Positions 21,001-33,300 are shown, numbered from the stretch's first letter. The stretch is DNA of 64,000 nucleotides from Phytopythium helicoides (GCA_024867545.1 JANFNE010000034.1:1-64000); one strand, 5' to 3'. Made by a program: numbers and translations. Notes: generated by a model from the letters alone, not told the origin.

Positions 21001-23009
21001 GTCGCATTGGCAGCTCCATTCGCGACCATCACCACCATGTCACGTTGGACTCGTCACTCCTGGACGTCTGCCAATCTCCTTCCCACTGGCCCATATCGCC
21101 GCGCGCGCTCTGTCGCCGCGCGTCGGTCGCATTGGCAGCTCCATTCGCGACCATCACCACCATGTCACGTTGGACTCGTCACTCCTGGACGTCTGCCAAT
21201 CTCCTTCCCACTGGCCCATATCGCCGCGCGCGCTCTGTCGCCGCGCGTCGGTCGCATTGGCAGCTCCATTCGCGACCATCACCACCATGTCACGTTGGAC
21301 TCGTCACTCCTGGACGTCTGCCAATCTCCTTCCCACTGGCCCATATCGCCGCGCGCGCTCTGTCGCCGCGCGTCGGTCGCATTGGCAGCTCCATTCGCGA
21401 CCATCACCACCATGTCACGTTGGACTCGTCACTCCTGGACGTCTGCCAATCTCCTTCCCACTGGCCCATATCGCCGCGCGCGCTCTGTCGCCGCGCGTCG
21501 GTCGCATTGGCAGCTCCATTCGCGACCATCACCACCATGTCACGTTGGACTCGTCACTCCTGGACGTCTGCCAATCTCCTTCCCACTGGCCCATATCGCC
21601 GCGCGCGCTCTGTCGCCGCGCGTCGGTCGCATTGGCAGCTCCATTCGCGACCATCACCACCATGTCACGTTGGACTCGTCACTCCTGGACGTCTGCCAAT
21701 CTCCTTCCCACTGGCCCATATCGCCGCGCGCGCTCTGTCGCCGCGCGTCGGTCGCATTGGCAGCTCCATTCGCGACCATCACCACCATGTCACGTTGGAC
21801 TCGTCACTCCTGGACGTCTGCCAATCTCCTTCCCACTGGCCCATATCGCCGCGCGCGCTCTGTCGCCGCGCGTCGGTCGCATTGGCAGCTCCATTCGCGA
21901 CCATCACCACCATGTCACGTTGGACTCGTCACTCCTGGACGTCTGCCAATCTCCTTCCCACTGGCCCATATCGCCGCGCGCGCTCTGTCGCCGCGCGTCG
22001 GTCGCATTGGCAGCTCCATTCGCGACCATCACCACCATGTCACGTTGGACTCGTCACTCCTGGACGTCTGCCAATCTCCTTCCCACTGGCCCATATCGCC
22101 GCGCGCGCTCTGTCGCCGCGCGTCGGTCGCATTGGCAGCTCCATTCGCGACCATCACCACCATGTCACGTTGGACTCGTCACTCCTGGACGTCTGTCTGC
22201 CAATCTCCTTCCCACTGGCCCATATCGCCGCGCGCGCTCTGTCGCCGCGCGTCGGTCGCATTGGCAGCTCCATTCGCGACCATCACCACCATGTCACGTT
22301 GGACTCGTCACTCCTGGACGTCTGCCAATCTCCTTCCCACTGGCCCATATCGCCGCGCGCGCTCTGTCGCCGCGCGTCGGTCGCATTGGCAGCTCCATTC
22401 GCGACCATCACCACCATGTCACGTTGGACTCGTCACTCCTGGACGTCTGCCAATCTCCTTCCCACTGGCCCATATCGCCGCGCGCGCTCTGTCGCCGCGC
22501 GTCGGTCGCATTGGCAGCTCCATTCGCGACCATCACCACCATGTCACGTTGGACTCGTCACTCCTGGACGTCTGCCAATCTCCTTCCCACTGGCCCATAT
22601 CGCCGCGCGCGCTCTGTCGCCGCGCGTCGGTCGCATTGGCAGCTCCATTCGCGACCATCACCACCATGTCACGTTGGACTCGTCACTCCTGGACGTCTGC
22701 CAATCTCCTTCCCACTGGCCCATATCGCCGCGCGCGCTCTGTCGCCGCGCGTCGGTCGCATTGGCAGCTCCATTCGCGACCATCACCACCATGTCACGTT
22801 GGACTCGTCACTCCTGGACGTCTGTCTGCCAATCTCCTTCCCACTGGCCCATATCGCCGCGCGCGCTCTGTCGCCGCGCGTCGGTCGCATTGGCAGCTCC
22901 ATTCGCGACCATCACCACCATGTCACGTTGGACTCGTCACTCCTGGACGTCTGCCAATCTCCTTCCCACTGGCCCATATCGCCGCGCGCGCTCTGTCGCC
23001 GCGCGTCGG
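15005..23009. repeat. 125-bp satellite, type B, 64 units
   Basis: GTCGCATTGG recurs at 15001 + 125n; printed lines recur exactly at 1,500-nt spacing, so most units look identical. Two units (ending 22255 and 22884) are 129 bp, with TCTG duplicated at 22191-22199 and 22821-22829, 629 bp apart. The unit has no stop codon in any plus-strand frame, so because 125 is not a multiple of 3 all three frames stay open for more than 8.5 kb. Each unit holds a CGCCGCGCGCGCTC tract. No coding role is claimed. It is about 80% similar to type A. Confidence 0.97.
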
Positions 23010-23145
23010 TCGTATTGGCAGGTCCATTCGGGACCAGTACTACCATGTCACGTTGGACTCGTCACTCCTCGAGGTCCGCCAATCTCGTTTCTACTGCTCC
23101 ATATCGCCGCGCGCGCTCCGTCCGCGCGCGCCAGTCGTATTGGTA
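23010..23145. repeat. 125-bp satellite, type A, right end
   Basis: The last unit changes back from type B to type A at about 23010-23035 and the array ends at GTCGTATTGG (23136-23145). A-type units thus flank the B-type block on both sides. Confidence 0.95.
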
Positions 23146-23330
23146 GGTGTATTTGGCGTACGTTTGTATATCTGATGCTACTTCCTTTATGGTACGTATG
23201 TGCCAATGATGAAGTCGCTGGCATTATGTCTTTCTTGCTGGCGTGTGTCCTACGATATCCATGCGTACTGGATTCTTAGCTTCTTCTTGAACTAGGATCA
23301 GTCGACCTAACCGACTCTAAGATATAACTA
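23146..23330. other. Unique spacer without recognisable features
   Basis: Between the satellite end and the inverted end of the pogo-like element. I see no gene or repeat in it. Confidence 0.5.
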
Positions 23331-24752
23331 CCGTAAAGTGTTAGTCCTAAGGGCAGTTTAGTCCTAAGAATCAAAACTTATGAGCCAATCAGAACGCGCC
23401 ATTTTGGGACCACCTGTTTATATTTGCTCACCTAAAAATAAGCTACCTGGTGCTAATTCACTACAACTGTACCTTCATTTCCGATGGCTCGAGGATGCAT
23501 CACGGGGATTGGCCGCCGCGAGCGCACGTTCTCTCGTGTCCGTGTTCCCTATTCGTTCAAGCTGCGCGCTATCGACTTGTATCACAGCACAAATGACAGC
23601 AAGGCTACAGTAGTTCAGCTTTACGCTATAGATCCAGAAGATACTAACAAAATTCGAGCAAAAACGAAACTGTTGAGGGACTGGCTTCGTGACAAAGCTA
23701 CGATTCGAAAGCTATGCTCAGAGAGGAGGGGGGGCCTGTGCAATCTGCTGCTGAAGCATTAGCAGATTTCCAGCGAGAGATTCGCAGCTTAATGACTGAG
23801 AATAATTGTGTGAAAGTGTTCAACGCAGATCAGACTGTTGTCTTTTTTTAGCACTTGCCTAGAAAAACGATTAACACACGTGGCCAGAAGACCGTGTGGG
23901 TGAAATGTGCGAATAAGGACAAAGAGCGAGCGACTGCTATGCTGCTGGGTGATGCAGAAGGCAATAAATATCCGCCATTTATTATGTTCAAGACGACTCC
24001 GGCTAAATCGCCAGACAAACAGGCAACAAATGATCGTTCACAGCACGGTTTTGGTGACCGGATATGGCCTGTGATAAAGCAACTCATAGACGAGACTGGC
24101 TGTCAGATCTACGGCAATCAAACTGCATGGTGGAATTCTCGCATGTCATTGCTCTTTCTAAAACACCACTTTGGTCAACGTGAGGACATGGATGAGCGAA
24201 TTCTCCTACTCTGGGATGATTTTTCTGGACACTGGACCACCGAGGTCAAAGAATATGCAGCGTCAATCAACGTTTTGCTTATGAAAGTTCCACCAAAGTA
24301 CACTTACGTATGTCAGCCTGCAGATGTAGCCTGGATCAAGCCTTTCAAAGGGCGTCTAAGAGAGCGTTGGGTCGATCACATGCGATCACAAATCAGAGAA
24401 TACGAAGCAGGAGCAATAGTTCGAGCACGAAAGCGCGCAGATATTGAGAATCAGATTGCAAAGGAACAAATGGAGCAAAGGCAAGATGTCGCTGCCAACG
24501 AGTAGCAGCCCTCAAGAAAAATCTTGGGCGCGATGTGTTCAAACTCGCTCCTCCAGAGCGAATTGACATTGTCCAATGGATAGATGAATGCTGGGGCCAA
24601 ATCAGTCGTGACACAATTACCCACGGATTTACCAAGGTAGGATTGCATCTGGACGACGGCCAGCATGCTCCACCTGATCCAGATGTGACAGATATGGGCG
24701 AAATAATCGATACTCTGGCCAAGATGCAACTTGTTGGATTAGATATCGACGC

Positions 24753-25119
24753 TGTTGGAGGTAGTGAGGTCTTGGACACGAAGCTTGGACGGAGCGGAGG
24801 GAGTTCTTCACTTGGACAGAAGACCGGAGCGAAGACCACTTGAGGGGTAGAAGGAAGATTCGAAAGTGATTCGATTGAGGTCCTTAGTTCGCAACTACTT
24901 GCTACCTCTAAGCCTGCCTGTCCTTTACTGGGTTCACTCTACTTGATCTTTTCCTGGATACTGATTCACGGCAGCCAATCAGAGGGCGCCACGTGGATCC
25001 CATCTTGTACCCACAATCTCGTACCCACGAGTTGACGTAATCGACGGGCGTAATCATCGTGGGATCGCATTGGACTGCCTCGGGCTAGTCGGTCCAGGTC
25101 AAACCGGCTACCCTCAACA
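24753..25119 (-). repeat. Copia 3' LTR
   Basis: Downstream LTR in the element's own orientation. On the minus strand it is preceded by a TTGAGGGGGCG polypurine tract (25120-25130). Confidence 0.92.
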
Positions 25120-25126
25120 CGCCCCC

Positions 25127-28100
25127 TCAATGCGAAGTCCCATGGATGCCGAGAGCCGCCGTGAGTTCTGTGTGGCGAGGTCCCGGGAGCGCCTTGGTCA
25201 TGACGTCCGCCAGCATCGTCGCAGTCTCGCAGTACTCGAGCTTGACTTCACCACGCTTGACTTCGTCGCGGATGTGATGGTACTTGATGTCGATGTGCTT
25301 GGCGCGACCGTGGTTGACTGGATTCTTGGTCATCTTGATGCATGACTGGTTGTCTTCGCGGATCATGAGCTCTGGTCCCGACTTGTTCGCAGCCGCAAGG
25401 ATCTCGCAAACCACGCGATGAATCCACTTGCCTTCTTGGATGGCCAGGCTGAGCGCGATGTACTCCGCTTCGCTTGTCGACAGAGACACACTTGACTGCT
25501 TCTTGCTTCCCCAACTGACCGGCGCGCCCATCAACATGAAGGTGTAGCCGGATGTCGACTTGCGATCAGCGAGGTCACCAGCCCAGTCGGCGTCGGAGTA
25601 GCCGCGAAAGTCGATGACGTTGCCGGGCTTGAAGCAGATTCCGTGGTCCTTGGTGCCTTGCAAGTAGCGAAAGATACGCTTGACCGCAACCCAGTGCTCT
25701 TCTTGCGGGTTCTCCATGAACCGTGATACGTAGCCCACGGCGAACGCGATGTCCGGTCGAGTCGCTGTCATCAGATGCATCAAGGCGCCGACCGCCTCCC
25801 GAAATGGAGCGTTCACCTTGGTAGATGCGTCGCTTGGAACCAGACGCGAACTCATGTCGACCGGACTCACCACAGCCTTGCACTGGAGCATGTTGAAACG
25901 CGTGAGGATGTCGTTGATGTAGCGTCGCTGGCACAGTGTGATGCTTCCATCGGGTCCATAGACCAACTCGATGCCGAGCACGAACGCACACTTGCCGCTG
26001 TCGGTCATCTCGAAGCGCATCTTCAGGTCATACTTGGTGCGTGCAATCAGCTCGATCGAGCTTCCCGTCACCAGAACGTCGTCGACGTAGACCAAGATGA
26101 GCACGCAGTGGTCGTTGACGATCTTGATGTAGAGGCACGGGTCGAATGCTGACACTTGGAAGCCGATGGAGCACACAAACTCGTCGAAGGTCTTGTTCCA
26201 CATACGCGAAGCTTGCTTGAGGCCGTAGATCGCCTTCACCAGCTCAAGGCAGTCGAAGCCACTGTCCAGCTCGACGCCTTCTGGAACCACACAGTACACG
26301 ACCTCCTTCATCACGCCGTATAAGAATGCCGTCACCACGTCCAGTTGATCGAGTTGCCAGCCGAAGAAGACGATGAGCGCGATCACGATCCGCAGCGTCG
26401 CGTACTTGACCACGGGCGAGAACGTCTCCGTGTAGTCGATGCCGTACTTCTGCTTGAATCCCTTGGCCACGAGGCGTGCCTTGTACTTCTCGATGGATCC
26501 GTCGGCCTTTCGCTTGATCTTGAATACCCACTTGGTGCCGATGGCGCGTTGTCCTGTTGGAAGCTTGGCCGCACGAAACACTCCTCGAAGTCGCATCGAT
26601 TCCAGCTCCGCGCGAATCGCTTTGCGCCAGTGAGCTTGATCCGGACCGTTCACCGCTTCCTCGAATGTAGTTGGCTCGGAGAGTTCGGAGGCTTCAACAG
26701 CGTTGGTGCTTGCTCGCCAAAACACAGGAGGAGTCGAAGGGTCCGAGCCGTCGTGTTGGCCGCCAGATTTTTCTTCTTCGTCTTCTTGGCGCGAGGGAGA
26801 ACTACGCGGCGCACTTGCTTCTTCCAATCCAACTCGGTGTCGAACAGCCCGCGATCTTCCAGCAGTGTCATCTTCAGTCGCCGATCGGCTCTTGCGCTTC
26901 CCCGCCTGCGTGTAGTCCGTTTGTCCTGGTCCATCTTCGGCAATTTCGAGAGAGTCGAAGGCGAGATCTTCCACGTCTTCGTCGGAGGGTGCTGAGAAGA
27001 AGCTGAAAGTCGATTCGTCGAAGGTGACATCGCGACTGATGACCACCTGCCCCGCCTCGATGTCATAAACCCGATAGGCCTTTGACGCTTCCTCATATCC
27101 GACGAACAACCCAGCACGAGAGTTCGGGTCCCACTTGAGCCGCTTCTCCTTCGGAGTCAGCACGTAAGCGCGACAACCGAACACACGCATGTGCTTCACA
27201 CTTGGCTTGGACTTGTACAGAATCTCGAATGGAGTCTTGTGCTGGAACTTGGGAGACGGTAGACGATTCTTGACGTAGATGGCTGTCATCGCTGCCTCAG
27301 CCCAGAAGATCTTGTCCATCTTGGCATGGTGAAGCATGCTGCGGCCGATCGTGACGATTGTCCGGATGGCTCGCTCTGCCGTGCCGTTGGTCTGGTGCGC
27401 GTAGGAAACCGTCGTTTGCTGCTCGATGCCTTCGTCTTCGTAGAACATCTTGAGCGAGTTGGTCGCGAACTCACGCGCTCCATCATGACGCACGAACTTC
27501 ACCTTCTTGCCGAACTGGTTCTGGACCTTGGTGATGTACGTCTTGATGCAGTCCTCGCTCTCCGACTTAGCACGCAGACAGAATCCCTTCATGCATCCGC
27601 TGGCTTCGTCGACGATCAGCAGCAGATACTTGCTTCCACCCAGAGAGTCTTCTTCCATGGGTCCGCAGATGTCGAAGTGGAGCAACTCGAATGTGTCGTA
27701 GTGGCGCTTGTCGCGATTGCTTGGAAATGGCCTCTGAACCATCTTTCCTTCTTGACAGCCGCGGCACACGCTTGATCCACTCGAGCTGGAGGGTAGCTTC
27801 GCGTCCTTGATCATCCCGTTGTCGACCATCTTGCGAAGCACCTCGACTGGAGCGTGACCCATGCGCGCATGCAGATCAATCGTTCTTCCACTGGTTGCCG
27901 CGTTAGCCGATCGCTGAGGCGTGCGAAGCCAGTAAAGCCCGTCAACGAGGTCTGCCGTCGCCACCACTTGCTTCGAGGCCTTGCGCGCAACATGCATCTT
28001 GGTGCCATCGAAGATCACTTGGAACTGGCCACTCTTGTTGATTTGCGGCACCGATAGAAGATTCTTGCTCATGTCAGGAACATACAGCGCGTCCTTGATC

Positions 28101-29164
28101 TCGATCTCGCGCTCTTCACCGTTGGGCAGAAGCACTCGCTCGAAGATGCTTCCCACACCCTTGATTGCCGCCTTGTTGCCGTTGGCCACCGATAGTTCGC
28201 CGTCGTCTCGCTCAATCAGGCTGGCGAACTTGGTCTTGTCGTTGCAGATGTGGTGCGTTGCGCCGCTGTCGACCGCCCACATCCCGGGCATCTTCCCGCC
28301 CGTCGAAACTCCGCACTCGAGGGAAACCGCAAACGCAACTCGCTGGTTGTCGTAGTCGTAGTCGTCGTTCCTCCATTGTGCGCTGTTGGCCCCGCGTCCA
28401 CGGCCATTGCCGCCGCGTCTCGGACCTCCTCGGTTCTCGTCCTTCTGTTTGGTCCAGCACTTGTCAACCAAGTGCCCCATCTTGCCGCAGTACGTGCACT
28501 GGCGAGGCTTTCGGTCGACACTGAACGCCTTGGTCGCGTCTTCAGTCTTCATCGCCGGAGTCTTCTCGCCTTGCCGCTTGATATGCTCATTCGTGAGCAC
28601 CTTTACAACGTCTCGCGTTCGCAGCTCTGCGTTGCTCATCTCCAAGTTGAGCACGACGTTCTCGTAGCTCTTGGGGAGACTGCGCAACAAGCAGATCGCC
28701 ACATCTTCATCCTCCATCTTGGCGCCGATGCTGCTGAGCTTGGCGCTGATGTTGAGGATCTCCTTGCAATGATGCAACACATTGCCGCCTTCCGCCATCT
28801 CCATGCTGAAGAGCTGTCGCTTCAAGTAGATGCGACCAGCCTTCTGCGATCCACCGTAGAGGGTCTTCAAGCGCTCCCACGCCACCCAGGCTTCCTCACA
28901 GTCGTCGACCACGTGATGGTAGTCTGCGTCCATGTGGAGCAGCATCAAGCCGAACGCGATGCTGCTTGCCTTGACGTAGTCATCCTTGGCCCGCGGATCC
29001 GTGAAGCTGGGAGTCGTCTCGCGGTTCACGACATGCCACGTCGACTTGGTCAGGAACACGCCACGCATGTAGCGGCTCCAAGTCGCGTAGTTGTCCCCGT
29101 TGAACTTGTCGATGGAGACCTTGGTCGAGGCGTCTTGCGCAGAGGACATGGTGGTTGGGCTCAT
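25127..29164 (-). CDS. Copia Gag-Pol polyprotein
   Basis: I take the ATG at 29164, just inside the 5' LTR, giving about 1,345 residues; an in-frame ATG at 29227 lies within the LTR. Order: Gag of UBN2/Copia type ([13 protein letters not shown]), CCHC knuckle [14 protein letters not shown], protease [12 protein letters not shown], integrase HHCC and core ([25 protein letters not shown]), RT with YVDDVLV (about 26089-26078), RNase H with [10 protein letters not shown] and [11 protein letters not shown]. Integrase before RT identifies Copia. Gag and Pol are one frame with no recoding site, as usual in Copia. No defect seen. A truncated relative lies at 30557-31551. Confidence 0.95.
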   Translation of the reverse strand: MSPTTMSSAQDASTKVSIDKFNGDNYATWSRYMRGVFLTKSTWHVVNRETTPSFTDPRAKDDYVKASSIAFGLMLLHMDADYHHVVDDCEEAWVAWERLKTLYGGSQKAGRIYLKRQLFSMEMAEGGNVLHHCKEILNISAKLSSIGAKMEDEDVAICLLRSLPKSYENVVLNLEMSNAELRTRDVVKVLTNEHIKRQGEKTPAMKTEDATKAFSVDRKPRQCTYCGKMGHLVDKCWTKQKDENRGGPRRGGNGRGRGANSAQWRNDDYDYDNQRVAFAVSLECGVSTGGKMPGMWAVDSGATHHICNDKTKFASLIERDDGELSVANGNKAAIKGVGSIFERVLLPNGEEREIEIKDALYVPDMSKNLLSVPQINKSGQFQVIFDGTKMHVARKASKQVVATADLVDGLYWLRTPQRSANAATSGRTIDLHARMGHAPVEVLRKMVDNGMIKDAKLPSSSSGSSVCRGCQEGKMVQRPFPSNRDKRHYDTFELLHFDICGPMEEDSLGGSKYLLLIVDEASGCMKGFCLRAKSESEDCIKTYITKVQNQFGKKVKFVRHDGAREFATNSLKMFYEDEGIEQQTTVSYAHQTNGTAERAIRTIVTIGRSMLHHAKMDKIFWAEAAMTAIYVKNRLPSPKFQHKTPFEILYKSKPSVKHMRVFGCRAYVLTPKEKRLKWDPNSRAGLFVGYEEASKAYRVYDIEAGQVVISRDVTFDESTFSFFSAPSDEDVEDLAFDSLEIAEDGPGQTDYTQAGKRKSRSATEDDTAGRSRAVRHRVGLEEASAPRSSPSRQEDEEEKSGGQHDGSDPSTPPVFWRASTNAVEASELSEPTTFEEAVNGPDQAHWRKAIRAELESMRLRGVFRAAKLPTGQRAIGTKWVFKIKRKADGSIEKYKARLVAKGFKQKYGIDYTETFSPVVKYATLRIVIALIVFFGWQLDQLDVVTAFLYGVMKEVVYCVVPEGVELDSGFDCLELVKAIYGLKQASRMWNKTFDEFVCSIGFQVSAFDPCLYIKIVNDHCVLILVYVDDVLVTGSSIELIARTKYDLKMRFEMTDSGKCAFVLGIELVYGPDGSITLCQRRYINDILTRFNMLQCKAVVSPVDMSSRLVPSDASTKVNAPFREAVGALMHLMTATRPDIAFAVGYVSRFMENPQEEHWVAVKRIFRYLQGTKDHGICFKPGNVIDFRGYSDADWAGDLADRKSTSGYTFMLMGAPVSWGSKKQSSVSLSTSEAEYIALSLAIQEGKWIHRVVCEILAAANKSGPELMIREDNQSCIKMTKNPVNHGRAKHIDIKYHHIRDEVKRGEVKLEYCETATMLADVMTKALPGPRHTELTAALGIHGTSH

Positions 29165-29168
29165 AACC

Positions 29169-29535
29169 TGTTGGAGGTAGTGAGGTCTTGGACACGAAGC
29201 TTGGACGGAGCGGAGGGAGTTCTTCACTTGGACAGAAGACCGGAGCGAAGACCACTTGAGGGGTAGAAGGAAGATTCGAAAGTGATTCGATTGAGGTCTT
29301 TAATTCGCAACTACTTGCTACCTCTAAGCCTGCCTGTCCTTTACTGGGTTCACTCTACTTGATCTTTTCCTGGATACTGATTCACGGCAGCCAATCAGAG
29401 GGCGCCACGTGGATCCCATCTTGTACCCACAATCTCGTACCCACGAGTTGACGTAATCGACGGGCGTAATCATCGTGGGATCGCATTGGACTGCCTCGGG
29501 CTAGTCGGTCCAGGTCAAACCGGCTACCCTCAACA
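29169..29535 (-). repeat. Copia 5' LTR
   Basis: Upstream LTR in the element's orientation. The sequence next to it on the minus strand, GGTTATGAGCCC, is the candidate primer-binding site and overlaps the ATG at 29164. Confidence 0.92.
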
Positions 29536-29997
29536 GACGCCGATGGCAACATTGGAAGCGATGGCGAAAGCAGCAACAGAGAATCGGAGCGTGAAACTGA
29601 CCCAGACGACCTCCAATCACTCTCCATGAAACGCTGCCGTCCTTTAACAATTGCAGAGCTGCTGTCGAGCCACTAGATGGTGACTATCTAGGAGGTTACT
29701 GGCTAAAGTTGCTATTTTGCATTGAGCCGACGTCTTACTGCCCTTATTTTCGCTGATGCTCCTCAATACGGTCAGTAAAGCGATCCTACCCGTTTAGAAT
29801 CGTGGATTTGCCGTCAATATCTCGTCAAAGTCATCGAGCGTGGTGCCTTTTGTCTCAGAATGGACTGTAACACGCTATTCTTGAGGTTGAACACGCAGTA
29901 CTAAATATGCGTCCCATGTCTGCTAAAAGAATGCTTTTATTTTTTGGGACCACAACCCTATCTGACCCACTTTCCTAAGGACTAACACTTTACGGTA

Positions 29998-30556
29998 ATT
30001 CACATGTTTATCAAAGAATATACTTGAGGTGTCTGATATATGAATACTGGGATCCAGCCGGCACTAATTGATGTTTGTAGCGTGCTGCCCATTGCCTAAG
30101 CTTCAGAGGCCTTTCACTGATATCGAGTCTCAGTACTTAAAATCGTGGGGTGTTCTTGGCCTCTCACTACATAAGGTCGTCCTAATTGGGCAGACCCAAG
30201 TTTAGTACATCGAACACCGCATGAACTACCAGAACGTAAAAGAGGTCGTATTGATTGGGTCTTCGAAAGATATTTTCATCAAGGTGCCCGATTATCAATG
30301 CGTATACTGAGGTATCTGCTACCAAAAAATTACATTGATAAACAGGAACATGATACTGGCGCTTGATGAGGAGGGGTAAGGAGATCAGAAGGTATTGTGG
30401 TAGAACGAGATCAAAAAATAATGCATGAGAGACATTATTACCATATCGGTGACACACATGATTGAAGATCATCGTCCAAAATTGAAGATCGAGATCACTT
30501 GTCCATGCCGTCTGCTGTCACTCCTGCCGAAGAAGCGAACAATTACAGCGGGTACA
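29998..30556. other. Gene-free stretch
   Basis: AT-richer DNA between the pogo-like element and the Copia fragment. The only open frame (30182-30472, minus) has no recognisable content. Confidence 0.5.
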
Positions 30557-31551
30557 TTGAACACCTTGGTCGCGTCTTCAGTCTTCATCGTCGGAGTCTT
30601 CTCCTCCTGCCTCTTGATATGCTCGTTCGTGAGCACCTTCACAACATCTCGCGTCCGCAGCTCTGCGTTGCTCATCTCCAAGTTGAGCACAACGTTCTTG
30701 TAGCTCTTGGGGAGACTGCGCAACAAGCAGATCGCCACATCTTCGTCCTCCATCTTGGCGCCGATGCTGCTGAGCTTGGCGCTGATGCTGAGGATCTCCT
30801 TGCAATGATGCAACACATTGCCGCCTTCCGCCATCTCCATGCTGAAGAGCTGTCGCTTCAAGTAGATGCGACCAGCCTTCTGCGATCCACCGTAGAGGGT
30901 CTTCAAGCGCTCCCACGCCACCCAGGCTTCCTCACAGTCGTCGACCACGTGATGGTAGTCCGCGTCCATGTGGAGCAGCATCAAGCCGAACGCGATGCTG
31001 CTTGCCTTGACGTAGTTGTCCTTGGCCCGCGGATCCGTGAAGCTCGGAGTCGTCTCGCGGTTCACGACATGCCACGTCGACTTGGTCAGGAACACGCCAC
31101 GCATGTAGCGGCTCCAAGTCGCGTAGTTGTCCCCGTTGAACTTGTCGATGGAGACCTTGGTCGAGGCGTCTTGCGCAGAGGACATGGTGGTTGGGCTCAT
31201 AACCTGTTGAAGGTAGTGAGGTCTTGGACACGAAGCTTGTGCAAAGCGGAGGGAGTTCTTCACTTGGACAGAAGACCGGAGCGAAGACCACTTGAGGGGT
31301 AGAAGGAAGATTCGAAAGTGATTCGATTGAGGTCCTTAGTTCGCAACTACTTGCTACCTCTAAGCCTGCCTGTCCTTTACTGGGTTCACTCTACTTGATT
31401 TTTTCCTGGATACTGATTCACGGCAGCCAATCCTATCTTGAACCCACAACTTCCTACCCACTAGTTGGCGTAATCGATGACCGTGAGCAATGTGGGATCG
31501 CATTGGACTGCCTCGGGCTAGTCAGTCCAGGTCAAACTGGTTGCCTTCAAT
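30557..31551 (-). pseudogene. Truncated Copia: 5' LTR plus start of gag
   Basis: 31205 to 31551 matches the Copia LTR above with substitutions and a deletion of about 20 bp near 31430 (the GGGCGCCACGTGGATCC region is missing). From 31200 down to about 30557 the Gag start is more than 95% similar to the intact element, then breaks off within the linker before the zinc knuckle; beyond 30556 the sequence is unrelated. More diverged than the two LTRs of the intact copy, so older. Confidence 0.9.
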
Positions 31552-33148
31552 TTTCTTGTTTTAATCTTCTGTACGAAAGCATCTTCAGTTCTATTGCCCG
31601 ATCTTAGCTTCTACATTTACGCTCAGATTACCATCCCTAAACACCCTTATACGGCTGTCAACAATCGGCGGTGGGCTATAAGTGCTGAGGATTGACTATT
31701 GCCGACCGATCTGAGGTTTGAGGCTCGGATCCTCGATCCTTGATCCCCATCTTATATTCTGGGGTTAGGACCTCAGACGTCACAAGTAAATCGTTAAAGA
31801 AGACATTTGAGAGTCGGACAAGTCAACTGATCGTACGTAAATACTCCACAAGTTGTGTGCGAATGGTTGATTTGTACGCAATGCATTAAAGAGGTGTTTG
31901 GGGTGCGTTCGTCCCAGCCATTCACGGTCAAATCCGTCACCATAGCAACGGACAGTATCACGGTTCTTGACTCCATCGCTGCACTTCAACTTATTTCACA
32001 TACAGACGCCAGCAGTATCAAGGACTTTCGGCTTGACAAGGCAGGTCTCACCCGGTTGTTTGTGCTCTTCGAACTTCCAGGGTTTCGATCACCTCTTCTC
32101 CGCGTGACAAAGCGAACAAGTCAACTTATTTGTGTTGACTACCTAATTCAACGTTGATACTACAATATTGCGTGTGAATACTTATACGAGGTGTTGCTTT
32201 GGCTCAGTCGAGTTCATCTTCACGAAATATTGGTTATCAGACTGAAGGGTCCGGGGTTCTCTGTTTTAATGGCGGGAAAAGAGCGAGGGAGGATGGTGTG
32301 TAGTGACGTTCAGCAGTGGACGGCGAAAAGCGCCTCGGCGAGCTCAGCCCTGCCACGAGGGCGGGTTTCCACCTGCTGATGACCACTTTTGTGAAGCGCT
32401 GAGCTCTCGATCGAGATCCCTTGTCGCTCCACTATGAAACAGAATAGCTAATACATGGCTAGCGATCCATCATCATGTTAGTATACGCCGCCGCACCAAG
32501 CGACTGTTGCATCATAGCATTCGCACCTAGATCTTCCACACAAGCAGCGGGAGTATGTAGCGCGCATTCCTGTGTACCACAACAGATAGAGGTTATCTGC
32601 GATTACACTCGCTCTACCACCGAGCATTCACGGATGTCGGTCACGTCCACCATCCTGGCCGTCCACGACGTCGCCTTACAGCCGCCGCACTCTCGCAACG
32701 TGATGGCATCGGAACCGCTCACGCTTCTCACCAAGTCCGACGCCGCGTCCAAGGTTGTATTGTTCAGCTTTGCCCCCTCGATCGACCGGTAGGAGAGTGG
32801 GGAGGGGGTTGAACTGTCGTCGATGGCGATCGTCGGCTGCTGCGCAGGGTCCTAGTCCTATCGCGTCAAAGGATAGATATGGCTGGCAATCCTAGCCGCC
32901 CAAAGCGTAGTCCAAACTCCTTAGGTGGCCTTCTCGCCCTCTTATCGGGCGCGGAGTTGGAGGGAGTTAGTCGAGCAGAAAACAAGGAAGATGTCTTGAT
33001 GCCCAAGGTGAATTCTCGTCTGACTGTTTGCCTACATGTTTGTTCCTACCCATCTATATATATCAGCCACCCCTGTCCGTCAGTCTGTCATTTCATTTCG
33101 TCACGCTAATTCCTACACTTCATTGGCTGATAAAATCAGTATATTGAT
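31552..33148. other. Gene-free stretch
   Basis: Short open frames only, none with family resemblance or intron-exon logic. I see no RNA gene or element ends. Confidence 0.5.
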
Positions 33149-33300
33149 TTTGCGAGCGAAGCGAGCTGCCGAGCGCAGCGAGGCGCGAGGCCCGCAGGGC
33201 CGAGGTCTCTGGCCGAGCGAAGCGAGGCGCTCCCCCTTTGGGGGAGGTAGAGGGGGAGTGCAGGCCGAGCTGCCCGGCTACGCCGGGCACGAAGGCCCTT
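33149..33300. repeat. GC-rich hairpin cluster 1
   Basis: Three perfect short hairpins in 100 bp: GGCCC-GCA-GGGCC (33189-33201), CTCCCCC-TTT-GGGGGAG (33230-33246) and GCCCGGC-TAC-GCCGGGC (33272-33288), next to GCGAGCGAAGCGAGC-type repeats (33152-33228). Much more GC-rich than its surroundings. Confidence 0.8.

Larger units (their letters stand above)
24753..29535 (-). mobile_element. Complete Copia retrotransposon
   Basis: 367-bp LTRs (24753-25119 and 29169-29535; TGTTGGAGG ... CCTCAACA as printed) flanked by a 5-bp duplication GACGC (24748-24752, 29536-29540). One long intact polyprotein ORF on the minus strand. The LTRs differ by about two bases (GTCCTTAGTT at 24878 versus GTCTTTAATT), so insertion is recent. 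Confidence 0.95.
23484..29674 (+). pseudogene. pogo-like DDD transposase, decayed and split by Copia
   Basis: Pieces in order: 23484-23740 with an N-terminal HTH-like region; a frame slip in a G run near 23730; FQREIRSL and NADQTVVFF with the first catalytic Asp, closed by TAG at 23850-23852; 23853-24505 with LLLWDDFSGHW (second Asp) and QPADVAWIKPF (third Asp, about 35 residues later), the DDE_1 pattern; a further frame change near 24505; DIVQWIDECW to 24752; then, across the Copia, 29541-29674 restores the same frame and ends TELLSSH-like at a TAG. At least two frame changes and one stop besides the insertion make it inactive. A region between the first HTH and the first Asp seems short, so there may be a deletion too. 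Confidence 0.85.
23331..29995 (+). mobile_element. pogo/Tc1-superfamily DNA transposon, split by a Copia insertion
   Basis: Left end CCGTAAAGTGTTAGTCCT (23331-23348) is the exact reverse complement of the right end (29978-29995), and both are flanked by TA (23329-23330, 29996-29997): 18-bp inverted ends with a TA target duplication. Removing the Copia (24753-29540 with one duplication copy) leaves about 1.88 kb containing one broken transposase gene. A second copy of the AGTCCTAAG motif lies at 23360-23368. Confidence 0.9.

Noticed and set aside
14492..23279. Three overlapping plus-strand ORFs of about 2,850-2,915 codons
   Set aside because: They are reading-frame by-products of a 125-bp satellite that lacks stops; all three frames are equally open and the peptide is purely periodic.
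28250..29266. Antisense ORF of 338 codons over the Copia gag region
   Set aside because: Shadow of the Copia frame; the homologous ORF in the truncated copy (30499-31302) is also just antisense of gag.
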